Assembly (NCBI GenBank): GCA_031761405.1
Contig: JASEVX010000017.1
Location: 8,438,798-8,502,797 of the forward strand
DNA: 64,000 bases
Reading direction: 5' to 3'
Source: Serripes groenlandicus
Taxonomy: Eukaryota; Mollusca; Bivalvia; Cardiida; Cardiidae
The position numbers and the translations under genes were made by a program. Under the pieces are notes generated by a model. That model was not told where the DNA came from. It was given only the letters and a program-made list of their open reading frames with translations, and ran no database searches. Positions 33,108-44,016 of this stretch are shown piece after piece. Position 1 is the stretch's first letter, and each line of letters starts with the position of its first letter.

Positions 33108-34500
33108 TAGAGGGTACTATTTTCGTCCAATCTTCATGAATCTTATTCAGTTTATCTATCTGATTTCTAGGCCAAATTTGAATATGGGTCATGTCTGGTC
33201 AAGAACTAGGCCGCAACGCCAAATTAAAGAAAATCTGGTTAACACCCTGAAAGGCGTTTGAGTATAGGCCACATGATGTTGGGTTAAAACTATGTCATTA
33301 GGCCAGATTTGAGAAAGAAAAAATTGTTAACACTTTGGATGCTTTATTTTTAACTTGAGCATGTTGAAACTTTCTCAGAAAGTTTGTTTTGATGATATCT
33401 AGGCCAAGAACGAATAAGGGTGGTGTTGTATAAAAAAAATAGGTCACAAGTCTAAAATGAAGGTAAGTCTTGTTCACACTCTAGAAGTTGCATTTTTATT
33501 TTAAGCATGTTGAAATTTTGTCAGAATACTAGTCTTGATGCTATTCAGACCGATTTCGAATATGGTTGTTTTGTATCAAAAACTAGGTCACTAGACCAAA
33601 TTAAAAGAAAATTTGTTCACAATTTTGAAGCTGTATTTTTAACTTGAGTATGTTGACACTTTGTCAGGATGTTTGTCTTGATGGTATCTAGGCTTAGATC
33701 GAATATGTGTCATGTCCGGTCAAAAAATGTCATTTGGCCAAATTTGGGATTTTTTTTGTTAATAATCTAGATACCACATATTTTATTGGAGCAGATTGAA
33801 ATATCGTCAGAATGTTTGTCTTGATGATATCTAGTCCAAGGTCAAGTATGTATGATATTGAGTCAAAGGCTACGTCACTAGGTGAAATTTGAGAATATTG
33901 ATATGAACACTCTACTGAGGCTGAATTTTTACTCGAGAATGATGAAAGTTTTTCAGAATGTTTATCTTAATGATGGTTGGGCTAAGTTTTAATACAGGGC
34001 ATGTTAGGTCAAGAAACTAGATCAGTAGGCTAAATTTTAAATAAAATGTGATGGACACATGGCTGTTTTTGTCTCAAGAATGATATGACTTAGTCAAAGT
34101 GTTTGTTTGTTTGATGATATCTAAGTTTAAATATGGCACTTAGTCAAATTGTTTGTCTTGATGATATTTAAGTTTAAATATGGGTCTTGTCAAGTTATTA
34201 ACTAGGTCACTAGGCCAAAATTAACATGAAGTTGTGAATATTAGAGAGGCTGCATTTTGGCTTGAGCATGTTGAAACTTTGGCAGAATGTTTGTCTTGAT
34301 TATATCTAGGCTAAGTTCAAATTTGACACTCTAGAAGACGCATGTTTGACTTGTTTATCAAATTTCTTCATTAAGTATTGTGCATGAACACCTTATCCAT
34401 GGTGGCTCTGTAGCACTCACCTGATCACAAATCAATGGCTCTTTATGATAAGGAGCCATGGTACTCAGGTTAGCGCTACAGAGCCACCATGGCCCTCTTG
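33108..34500 (+). mobile_element. HINE with ~150-160 bp degenerate repeats
   Basis: About eight diverged units contain gtttgtcttgatgatatctagg, gtcaagaaactaggtcactagg and tgaaactttgtcagaatg. The 3' end is a long foldback with 27 bp arms (34398-34424 with 34465-34491), then ggccctCTTG and a T-run. The 5' end is not clear. Confidence 0.75.
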
Positions 34501-34580
34501 TTGACCAGATGTTATTCGCTGTTGTTTTTATTCAAAAAAAATTATGTGTGGGAACGTGTTAAAAATAGTTCAATATATAG

Positions 34581-34750
34581 AGAATAACTAACTGCATCAT
34601 GTTTTTGATATAGAATTTATGTCACTCGGGAAAAAAGGGGTAATTTGGTGTAAAATCACGAAACCGTAGGTTGAGTGATTTTACACCAAATTACCCCTTT
34701 TTTCCCGAGTGACATAAATTCTATATCAAAAACATGCAGTTAGTTATTCT
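34581..34750. repeat. Near-perfect 170 bp palindrome
   Basis: Arms 34581-34659 and 34675-34750 are exact reverse complements except for a 3-base indel (catcat versus cat). The loop is gaaaccgtaggttga. It contains gtcactcgggaaaaaagggg and its complement. The very low divergence between the arms indicates a recent origin or ongoing homogenisation. Confidence 0.95.
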
Positions 34751-35511
34751 ATTTATTATATATCTGGAATAAATCTCCCCTTTATTTCAAAGAAACATAT
34801 AAAAAAAATGACTTGGCCTTAGGCGTATGAATGTTACGTAACAAATGACTGCATCATTTTAAGACGTTCCATTGCTGTTCCATTAATGTTTACGCCGCAT
34901 GTTAAATCAATGTTTTATGTCATTCTTTATATTTTCTTTTGTAAGTTTCTTACTTAGGATGACATCTTAAAATATAATTGAAACACATTTTATCTTATTT
35001 TCACTTTAAGAATGATCAAAAAATCATACTATCAACATTTTAAGTAAACATAAAAAAAGTAGTTCCGGCAAAAATGATATCATCACTAGTGATGATATAA
35101 AAAAAATAAAAGTGTTATTGTCCCAGTGTTAGTTATCATTTTTTTAAAAATTGATATTAATTTTATGTCACTTAAATTTCAATGCAAAATTTGGATAGGT
35201 ATGTAATAAATAAATTTATGTTACTATTCATGAGTACCTCAAAGTTTTACCACATCATTTGAACATAATGTACTCACATTTGCTCAAATTAATCTGACTA
35301 GGTTTAAATTGGTTTAACTTGGTAAAAGGAGATTTTTGTTTATCTTTATTTTTGTCCCATGTGTTTTTACTGAAAGATTTTTTTTTGTAAATTGCGACTT
35401 TAACATTGTATTTAAAACACATAATATTAGTTATGTTTTTTGTGTAAAATGAGTAAGGTGAATTAAATTTAGACATAACTGCTCCCATTTTGTGGTAAAT
35501 TATTAAAACTT
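34751..35511. other. AT-rich DNA, no gene
   Basis: Nothing recognisable as coding, RNA or repeat. A 77-codon minus frame (35255-35488) is lysine/asparagine-rich with no domain. Confidence 0.6.
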
Positions 35512-35710
35512 TTGCCCCTTACAGATGATTTCGACGCATCTACAGCAGACGACTTATGAAATATTATGAGCAATTTCCCCTTTGGTCACTTTAATTTCAT
35601 ATCCATTTATTAATTAAACCTTCTTTTGCACAGATCTCCCCTATTTTTGTCAAGACATCTGCTGCAGAAGAATGCAATCATCAAATGGCATGTAAGTATG
35701 AGGGAAAGCT
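35512..35710. mobile_element. TTM MITE, old copy
   Basis: Left part gacgcatctacagcagacgac, middle gagcaatttccccttt, right acatctgctgcagaag...gtatgagggaaag. TTAA sites lost. Confidence 0.6.
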
Positions 35711-36766
35711 TTCAAAGTCAGTTTCACATTTGAGCTGGCATGTGATTCTCCATTCAATTTCCCGCCCTTTTACATATAGCGCTACAGACTGTGTCTCAGA
35801 TATTTTACACTCACAGAGTTCCCAATATTGGATTCTGCAGACTAAGCCACTAGAACCAGCCCATTCATAAACAGTATTCAATACCTGTCACTATGTCTGG
35901 TTGAAGAAATAGGGTAAAATCAATAGCACAGTGGCTAGATATTTAAATCCACTTGATATTGGATTACTGTCGGAGAGTAAAGTGTAAAGTATACATATAT
36001 ACATACTGTTTTGCTTGACCTTGCCAGGGTACATAGATTTTAGAATTAAAGTGAAAACAAACAAAAAACACAGGACAGAAAAAAAAGAGTGAGTGTTGGA
36101 GGAAAAAACTGGTAAAAAATTATCGGGCAGGGTAGATAAAGACCAGAATATGCAAAGGAGTGAGACAGTGGATTCCGGTTTCAAAGGTATTTCATACAGT
36201 TTTACCTATTACCATAGAGACATTGGTTGAACTTTATATTACATCATAATGACTTTGTGATATTTTTCAAGTGAATTATAGATGTACATGTTTCCTGGGA
36301 CACTATCAGTGTCCCAGATGTTTCTTAGTGTTTAGGATTTAAAAACATTTAGTACTTTTTGTTATCTCTTAGCAACTAACGGCATGGATGTGCTGGTTTT
36401 TATTGGTTCTTATCAAAACATTGTGAGAAAAGTATAATTTTCACTAGGTGAGATATGTCTACTTTTCTTAAGGGATGCTATAATGTCTACATTATGAGTA
36501 AATTCTGATTTTCTTGCTTTATTTAAAAACAAAAATGTTTGTAATTGATATGTAAAATGTTTGTGCCATGATATAAATGGTTTACCCTTTCCTTGATACA
36601 GGTGAATATTAAGGTCTTGGCAGCAGATAATTTTTGTTAACATTGCAAGAAAAGGAAAATAAGTGGATCATAATTGAACAATTTCTCTTTTACCCTCAAT
36701 CTTTTCAATAAAGTATCAAAACTTAAGTTCCAATCCCAGAAGTTACATTTTTTTGCTCAAATATAT
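35711..36766. other. No gene; hairpin and decayed TTM
   Basis: A perfect 10 bp hairpin with a 3-base loop lies at 36295-36317 (ctgggacact/agtgtcccag). An old TTM fragment spans about 36580-36700. Short frames at 35681-36184 have no recognisable domain. Confidence 0.5.
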
Positions 36767-36931
36767 TTAACCCTTTCCCTCATACGACAATTCTGCAGCA
36801 GACGACTTTGAACGTGTTTTGTCAGATGGATAACCTATGACTAAAAGTGGAAAACATTGTGACAAAAGGAGAAATTGCACGTTCTGTGCAATTTCTTCTT
36901 TTGTCACTATGTTTTCAAAACGCCGTCTGCT
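36767..36931 (+). mobile_element. TTM MITE, right end lost
   Basis: TTAA and left end intact, with an internal deletion (ttttgtcagatgg). It stops at ccgtctgct, where the next copy begins. Confidence 0.85.
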
Positions 36932-37161
36932 TTAACCCTTTCCCTCATACGACAATTCTGCAGCAGACGACTTTGAACATATTTTGTCAAAACATAGAAA
37001 ATCTCCATAATTGAATGGATAACCTATGACTAAAAGTGGAAAACATTGTGGAAAAAGGAGAAATTGCACGTTCTGTGCAATTTCTTCTTTTGTCACTATG
37101 TTTTCAAAAAGCTGTCTGCTGCAGAGGCGTCAGAAAGCGTCTATATGAGGGAAAGGGTTAA
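36932..37161 (+). mobile_element. TTM MITE, full-length
   Basis: TTAA both ends. It directly abuts the broken right side of the previous copy. Confidence 0.93.
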
Positions 37162-38104
37162 AGCAGACGACGGGTAACACATTATAATATATGTCAAAAC
37201 TTCCTTTTGTATCTTCTGTATTTTCTTAACGCTTTCCCCAAAACAACAAAAAGTCTGTAGCCGACGACTTTGAAAACAGCCGTACAAAAATATTGAAAAC
37301 CAATATAAACAAATGAATTCTTCACAAATCAAGACATATTTTTGAACATGAAAATAACATTCAGTAAGTTAACATTACTATTGAAAGTAGAATTTGACGT
37401 GATTTTTATTTCAATATATCTCAATATTGACATATAGCAGTTGGTTGCAAGTCTAGCAGGGACCACATTTGTCTTCGTAAATAAGACAAAAACACTTAAA
37501 TGCAAGTCAACAAAATGAAACTAAAAATACCTAAAACATCGAAATGTTTATTCCATTTTAGATGTGTCATTACTTAGTGTTTTTAAACAAACACAATTGT
37601 AATATGTTCAAAACATCTTAATGTGTTTCTTTCCAATAATTATCCCTCCTCCCATGTGATTTCCGAAAAGCTATTAAAAATAGAAGTCGCGGGCTTCTGC
37701 CCGGCGACTAATGAAGGTTTACTCATTGGTTAAAGTTGAAAACATTGTTGCAAAAGGGAGAAATTACTCTGCAGTTGGATAAGGATTAAATTATAAAAAA
37801 AAATTATGAAAGGAATTTATAAATTATCAAACTGCTGGATATCCATAGGGCTAAGGCCCATTCATAAAAAAATAGATAAAAAATCAAGATGAGTTAGGCA
37901 GGTAGACTTATGACCTGTGTAGATCTGAAAATATTGCATCATTCAGTCAGTCATGGTTGCAACATGTTTAAGATTTCCCACATTGAAGCATTTAAGTATT
38001 TATTTAGCAAAGATCATGAATTTGTGAATAGTTTATTGTTTACCTCAGCTGTTTATTAGCTATCATCTTTTATTTGTACATTAGAAATGGCTGGAGTTCA
38101 ACTG
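37162..38104. other. No gene; decayed TTM pieces
   Basis: Old TTM left end near 37225-37290 (cgctttccccaaaacaac, gccgacgactttgaaaac) and a core fragment near 37735-37775. The remainder is unrecognised AT-rich DNA. Confidence 0.55.
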
Positions 38105-38305
38105 TTAGCGCTTTCTCACATTAAAAAAAAAATCCTGTGAAGGCCTCTGCAATAAAACATGGAAATTAAACCTCTAAAAGTGGAAAACATTGTGTCAAAA
38201 GGAGAAATTGCTCGTTTTGAGCAATTTCTTCTATTGTCACTATGTTTTCAAAAAGCGGTCTGCTGCAGAGGTATCAGAAAGCGTCTATATGAGGGAAAGG
38301 GTTAA
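38105..38305 (+). mobile_element. TTM MITE, left end decayed
   Basis: The right half with hairpin gctcgttttgagc, tctatatgagggaaaggg and TTAA is well preserved. The left half is diverged. Confidence 0.82.
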
Positions 38306-38828
38306 TACTTTTCTCATACTTAAGGAGCAGAAAATTGTTTTTGAATGAAATACAGTCAAAAACCTGTGCAAAAGACAACCTTGGAATAGCAATTCCCTGT
38401 TGTTATGGGAATGGACTATTAATGCACCCAAATATCATAAGTCACCTGTCTTTATCAACCCCACTTTAATTTCCCAATAACTCATTTTCTGCTTAAATGA
38501 CCCTGTAAATAAAGACCACCTGAGAACAAAGACCACATTGTTGTCTTCCCATAGGTGGTCTTTATAAACAGGTTCCACAGTATTAAAAGACCAAATAAAA
38601 TGATATCAGGTTAACAATTTACAAAAAAAGTAACAATGGCATATAAGGTTTTAGGTTAACGAGTTTCCCTACAGGCAATAACAGTGATTTAATTTGCTGA
38701 CACATAACACAGTCTAGCTTATACCTATTTGTGTAATCAGGGTGTATAATACGTAACCATTTCTTTCCAAAATTCCTCAGTTCCTGTGATGCAGGTTTTC
38801 GGCTGAATCAGCATGCATTTTACGTTCT
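38306..38828. other. No feature recognised
   Basis: Contains an imperfect local repeat (aaagaccacc...ggtggtcttta, about 38510-38575) forming a short inverted pair. No gene is supported. Confidence 0.5.
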
Positions 38829-39135
38829 CAACCCTTTCTCTGATACAAATAATTGTTTTGTTTTTAAAGTGGGGGTTTTCTACCTATTTTAACAGTATTT
38901 CAATTATATCATGGCAACGGTACCCTTGGTAGCTGGGAAATATGCATTGCACAAAATGCACACCATCAAGACAGTCAAGAGCAGGGATGTCCAATCTCCA
39001 TTCCACCATGCCACCTTTAGCCAAAATATGTTCAATTGTTTTCAATAATCATACTTTCAATTTGAAGATTTCCCAAACTTTTGCCTGTATGTTAAGCAGT
39101 CGTCTGCTATTTATTGTATGTGGGAAAAGGTTATA
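38829..39135 (+). mobile_element. Old TTM holding an S4 SINE fragment
   Basis: Left ccctttctctgatac and right gtcgtctgctatttattgtatgtgggaaa belong to TTM. Between them, about 38866-38990 is the S4 complement (tcaattatatcatggcaacgg). Confidence 0.55.
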
Positions 39136-39194
39136 GAACAATGGGAATAGTAAACACTTTATCACTTTGTCCATACATTTATATACATATGATA

Positions 39195-39420
39195 TCTAAG
39201 AAATCTGCTGTGGTTGAGTGGTTAGCGTCTGAGATTTGACACCGGCCATCACAGGTTTGATCCCCAGCTGTGGCGCGAAAATCATGGTGGAGCCCATGGG
39301 CAAGGCACATTTTGTAGCCTAGTACTGGTTTGTGTACCCAGGGATCATGAATATGTGAAGTGTTGCCATGATATAACTGAAATAATGTTGAAAACGGCGT
39401 AAAACCCGAATAAAACAAAT
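39195..39420 (+). mobile_element. SINE S4, full-length
   Basis: Head gctgtggttgagtggttagcg, mutated B box (caggtttgatcccc), body ggtggagcccatgggcaagg, tail gatataactgaaataatg. The duplication TACATATGATA is present on both sides. Confidence 0.9.
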
Positions 39421-39584
39421 ACATATGATACTGATGTACAACTTAAACAAGTTGAGCCCTTCAAACTCCCATAAATTATGTACCTTTTTGGTATGACACA
39501 ATTTTGTGGAACGCAGCTAAATCACATGATTTTCGGATCACTCTTGTTTCTTTTTACAGTTTTTCCTCTATCACCTTGACGCTC

Positions 39585-39712
39585 AGGATTGTGGGGTTAT
39601 CATTACGACTAACTGGCTAGTGTCAGGATAAATGGACCAGTAGTACTGGTAACTTACCCAGGAAACGCCGTGATATAACTGAAGAATTGTTAAAAGTGTT
39701 GTAAAACATCAA
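39585..39712 (+). mobile_element. SINE S3, 3' part
   Basis: S3 tail only: gactaactggctagtgtcagg, accagtagtactggtaac, cgccgtgatataactgaag. Confidence 0.8.
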
Positions 39713-39859
39713 ACATTATCTATCAATCAGTGCTAATTTCAATCAAGCTTCATCGGAATGTTCTTTAGGCGATCCTTTTTCAAAGATGTTCAAAGATTTT
39801 TAATTTATGAAGAAGTCTGGTTTCTCCGACATTAGAAAGGGAATAAAAGAAAAAGCTGC

Positions 39860-40075
39860 ACCCTTTCCAGCATACAAAACATTTGCAGCAGGCGAGAATA
39901 TCTGGGCAAAATCTCTTTAAAGAAGGTATTTTTATAGAATTCAGTTGAAAAATTTAGGCAAAGAATATGGAAAATTTCTTCAAATTAAAGAATAATTATT
40001 GAATTTTGGGGCAAAAGGAGAAAATGTTGTCTGTTGCAAACACATCAAAATGCATCTGCAAATTTGAATGACTTC
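39860..40075. mobile_element. Old TTM fragments
   Basis: Decayed copies with ccctttccagcatac, tttgcagcaggcg and gtctgttgcaaacacatcaaaatgc. Confidence 0.5.
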
Positions 40076-40250
40076 AGAACAAGTTTCATATAAAAATTAT
40101 TGAACCAATTTTGCAATATAACTTAAGTTATTTCACGTGAAAATTCATGAATCCCCACAAGCCGAGCTTGAACTATCAGAATCTGTGTGGGTGGCAGCCT
40201 TCTACTACTGGAATTTAACAATGAGTTCTTGCATTTCTAGAGATAGATAG

Positions 40251-40445
40251 TTAACCCTTTCCCTCATACGACAATTCTGCTGTAGACAACTTTGAACATA
40301 TTTTGTCAAAAAATGGAATATCTCTATAATTGAATGAATAACCTATGACTATAAAAGTGGAAAACATTGCGGCAAAAGGAGAAATTGCTAGTTTTGAGCA
40401 ATTTCTTCTTTTTCATTATGTTTTCAAAAAGCTGTCTGCTGCAGA
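40251..40445 (+). mobile_element. TTM MITE, right end replaced
   Basis: TTAA, left end and hairpin are clear. After ctgtctgctgcag the sequence switches abruptly to unrelated DNA. Confidence 0.88.
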
Positions 40446-40660
40446 CGTCTCGGGTTCGATCCCCAGTGCGCATTTTAGCCGTAAAACCATCTTCCGTACA
40501 GGGTTTAAACGACGCTCAAAAAAAAGGGGGGGATCTTTTTAGAACCGATAGGGGTGGGGTTTTTAAGATCGTTCCGAAAAAGACGACCGGTTAAAACGTC
40601 CCTACGACCCCTTCCTACGAACCGCCGAACGTCCGAAAAATCGGAACCCTCTTTCTCACA
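40446..40660. other. Compositionally odd block with orphan tRNA-like B box
   Basis: Opens with cgggttcgatccccag, a B-box-like motif with no A box upstream. It then runs through homopolymers (eight A, then seven G) and CG-rich, low-complexity sequence (ccgaacgtccgaaaaatcgg). This is unlike anything else in the window. It could be a decayed SINE, foreign DNA or poor assembly consensus. Confidence 0.45.
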
Positions 40661-40769
40661 AACATTATTAATTGTTCTTTCTGAGTTTTTGAAGCAGATA
40701 ACTTTGAAAATAGAAATTACTCAAAATTAGCAATTTCTCCTATTGCCACAATGTTTTCAACTCTATTTC

Positions 40770-42306
40770 TTAACCCTTTCCCTCATATAGATGCTTTCTG
40801 ACGCCTCTGCAGCAGACAGCTTTTTGAGAACATGGTGACAAAAGAAGAAATTGCACAAAACGTGCAATTTCTCCTTTTGCCACAATGTTTTCCACTTTAA
40901 GTCCTTTGTTATCCATTCAATTATTGAGATTTTCCAGTTTTTAGCTCTACTGGCCAAAGGGCTTATGTCGTGGCGATTTGTCCGTCGTGCGTGCGTGCGT
41001 GCGTCCGTCCGTCCGTCAGTAAACAATTTCTTGTTAACACGATACATTTTTGATTGTATCTCAACCAAACTTATACAGTAGTTAGATATCCATGAGAGCT
41101 CGGTTCCTTTCGAAAACCAGCCAGATCCGCCCATGCATGACTGGATTATGGCCCTTGAAATGGTCAAAATTGCTATAAAAGAGCTTGTTAACATGATACA
41201 GTCTTCACTTTTGATTGTATCTCAATTAAACTTATACAGTAGTTAGATATCCATGAGAGCTTGGTTCCTTTTGAAAACCAGCCAGATCCGCCCATGCATC
41301 ACTGGATTATGGCCCTTGAAATGGTCAAAATTGCTATAAAAGAGCTTGTTAACACGATACAGTCTTCACTTTTGATTGTATCTCAACTAAACTTATACAG
41401 TAGTTAGATATCCATGAGAGCTCGGTTCCTTTCGAAAACCAGCCAGATCCGCTCATGCATCACTGGATTATGGCCCTTGAAATGGTCAAAATTGCTATAA
41501 AAGAGCTTGTTAACACGATACAGTCTTCACTTTTGATTGTATCTCAACTAAACTTATACAGTAGTTAAATATCCATGAGAGCTCGGTTCCTTTCGAAAAC
41601 CAGCCAGATCCGCCCATGCATGACTGGATTATGGCCCTTGAAATGGTCAAAATTGCTATAAAAGAGCTTGTTAACACGATACAGTCTTCACTTTTGATTG
41701 TATCTCAACCAAACTTATACAGTAGTTAGATATCCATGAGAGCTTGGTTCGTTTTGAAAACCAGCCAGATCCGCTCATGCATGACTGGATTATGGCCCTT
41801 GAAATGGTAAAAATTGCTATAAAAGAGCTTGTTAACACGATACAGTCTTCACTTTTGATTGTATCTCAACCAAACTTATACAGTAGTTAGATATCCATGA
41901 GAGCTCGGTTCCTTCCGTAAAACCAGCCAGACTGGATTATGGCCCTTGAAATTGTTCAAATTGCTATAATTGAGCATGTGAACACAATAGAGGCTTTATT
42001 TACTATCTGATCTTCACCAAACTTAGATAGTAGTTAAATATTGATGAGAGCTTGGTTCCTTTTGAAAACCAGCCAGATCCGGCAAGACTGGATTATGGCC
42101 CATGAAATTGTAAAAATTGCTATAATACAGCTTGTGAACACAAAAGAGCCTCCATTTACTATCCGATCTTCATCATACATACATGCTCTGGATTGAAAAT
42201 GAGCAAAGAACCATACCAGTAGAGCATAGGCCCTCATGGGCCTCTTGTTTACAAAATATGTTCAAAGTCGTCTGCTGCAGAATTGTCGTATGAGGGAAAG
42301 AGTTAA
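40770..42306 (-). mobile_element. TTM MITE split by a HINE
   Basis: Left part 40770-40939 (TTAA to gagattttccag) and right part 42248-42306 (ttacaaaatatgttc to agggaaagagttaa) join into one complete TTM when the HINE is removed. Confidence 0.93.
40940..42247 (+). mobile_element. HINE with regular 161 bp repeats
   Basis: 5' TTAGCTCTACTGG, GTGC then GTCC microsatellite, then about seven units. Six repeats are spaced exactly 161 bp apart (catgagagct ends at 41100, 41261, 41422, 41583, 41744 and 41905). The 3' part has an inverted partner ccagtagagc, hairpin ggccctcatgggcc and CTTG followed by T. All hallmarks of a HINE are visible, and the TTM around it gives its exact edges. Confidence 0.9.
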
Positions 42307-42329
42307 TTAAACACACATTTATGCAGATT

Positions 42330-42396
42330 GTTCATGTTTTTGCCAATATGTTAACCAAGTTATCTGCTGCAGGTTTGTTGTATGTAGGAAAGGGTT
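42330..42396 (+). mobile_element. Old TTM right end
   Basis: ttatctgctgcaggtttgttgtatgtaggaaaggg. Confidence 0.6.
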
Positions 42397-42998
42397 ATAC
42401 AGGTATTAGTACTTTTGGAAAGCTGACATCCCACCTTTCTACTCCTACTACAGAAGCTCGGATATGGAGGAGGAAACATATATCTGCCCCCAAAATTTCT
42501 CCTCTTAGTACTTGTTCAAGCCCAATGTTGTGGGTTCTCAAAAGAAATATCTTCGTGAAACGATTCTTCTAAGTACGGTACCCATGAAGTCCAGTTTATC
42601 TACCAATTAAGGATTTTCGAAGTTTATATACAGGTGCTCTGGATCATGTACATGATGGATCTATAAATAGTAACAATAGACATGTACATTACCTATTGCT
42701 CCTACATGTAACAGTGATTTGTCTAAGAAGTGTTGGAGTCGGAGAGCATAATTCCTGTATTTATAGGAAAATAGTGTTATTTCAATATTGCACCAGAAGC
42801 AGATATGAGGTTTTGCAAAATAAGCCTAATAATACACATGACAAAATCTACACTAGAATAAATAAAAAAAATATACTTTATTCTGGTATATTATATTAAT
42901 ATAAGAGTACACACATGTTCTGCATTATCCTGCTTTAATCTCAAAAAAAGTTTATTGACCTCTAGTTCACCCTGATCCTGCTGAAAACATTCCCCTTG
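42397..42998. other. No gene recognised
   Basis: Contains a decayed relative (about 42520-42590) of the hairpin found at 58510-58598. A frame across 42400-42572 is open but has no known domain. Confidence 0.5.
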
Positions 42999-43159
42999 TT
43001 AAGCTCGCCTGTAAAAGTCAGGCTATTCTGATACCCTTGGAGCTGTCGTCACAAAACTTTAACCTCACATCATAACTCAAAAAATAGATACACATATTCA
43101 AATTAAATTTTGTACTCATGTTCTTACAAACAATACACATGTCTATACCAAGTATATAC

Positions 43160-43405
43160 CGAGGGCTTGGCGTGAAACGGTTGTATCTAAAATTGGTATT
43201 TTTTTACCAAGGTTAATCACCTCGCCATGAAGTCTTTATAAGCGTTTAATCACTTTTCTTGGTAAACAATGTAAATTTAGGTGCCATTGCTCGTTCTGAG
43301 CAATGGCACCTAAATTTGCATTGTTTACAAAAGGGTCAAAATTGCCCCTAAACCATGGTTTTCAAAATAGGTTTTAAGTTACAACCGTTTCACGCCAAGC
43401 CCTCG
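43160..43405 (-). mobile_element. FB1 palindromic MITE
   Basis: Long terminal inverted repeats (CGAGGGCTTGGCGTGAAACG...) and a central hairpin of about 30 bp arms (aatttaggtgccattgctc/gagcaatggcacctaaatt) with loop gttct. A possible ATAC duplication flanks it. The second copy, at 50046, is in the opposite orientation. Confidence 0.92.
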
Positions 43406-43603
43406 ATACATTGTACCAAGTCACATAACTAAGGCTTTAATAATTATTCAGTTATGCCAACTTTTTAGACTTTTTAGAAATTTATACAAAACATTTAACA
43501 TTCCCAATAACTCATAAACAGTTCAACATTTTCAAATGAAACTTGGTACACATGGGAGCTCGTTTTCCTTATATGTATATAGAGTAAAAAGATTGAAAAC
43601 TAC

Positions 43604-43824
43604 TTAACCCTTTCCCTCATACAACAATTCTGCAGCAGACGACTTTGAACATATTTTGTCAAAAAATAGAAAATCTCTATACTTGAATGGATAACCTATG
43701 ACTAAAAGTGGAAAACATTGTGGCAAAAGGAGAAAATGAGCAATTTATTCTTTTGTCACTATGTTTTCAAAAACCCGTCTGCTGCAGAGGTATCAGAAAG
43801 CGTCTATATGAGGGAAAGAGTTAA
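43604..43824 (+). mobile_element. TTM MITE nested in a HINE
   Basis: TTAA both ends. The left hairpin arm is shortened (ggagaaaatgagcaattt). Confidence 0.92.
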
Positions 43825-43939
43825 GTTATTTGAAATCAGGTGAGAAACATGGGACCATTATGGCCCTCTTGTCATCAATTTAAGTGTTTTGTCACTTCTC
43901 ACTGTATTCATGAAATAGATCTGTCTGAAAACAGTTTAG

Positions 43940-44016
43940 CGCTTTACCACCTACAACAAATTTGCAGCAGAGTGAGACGACTTTGAAAATCTCTTGTCTC
44001 AAAATTTGATATGTAA
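43940..44016 (+). mobile_element. Old TTM left end
   Basis: cgctttaccacctacaac and ttgcagcagagtgagacgac, then lost at the satellite border. Confidence 0.55.

Larger units (their letters stand above)
42999..43871 (+). mobile_element. HINE hosting two nested MITEs
   Basis: 5' TTAAGCTCGCCTG. 3' side has inverted partner tcaggtgag, hairpin ggaccattatggcc-like, and CTTG. An FB1 foldback and a TTM are inserted in it. Its own unique sequence is only about 400 bp, with no long repeat array. Confidence 0.7.

Noticed and set aside
35664..35695. 24 bp microexon between ctgcag and gtaagt
   Set aside because: Both splice-like motifs are part of the MITE right end, and no pyrimidine tract precedes the AG.
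40940..42247. Regular repeats resembling a CRISPR array
   Set aside because: Units are contiguous 161 bp tandem copies without unique spacers, in a eukaryotic transposon.
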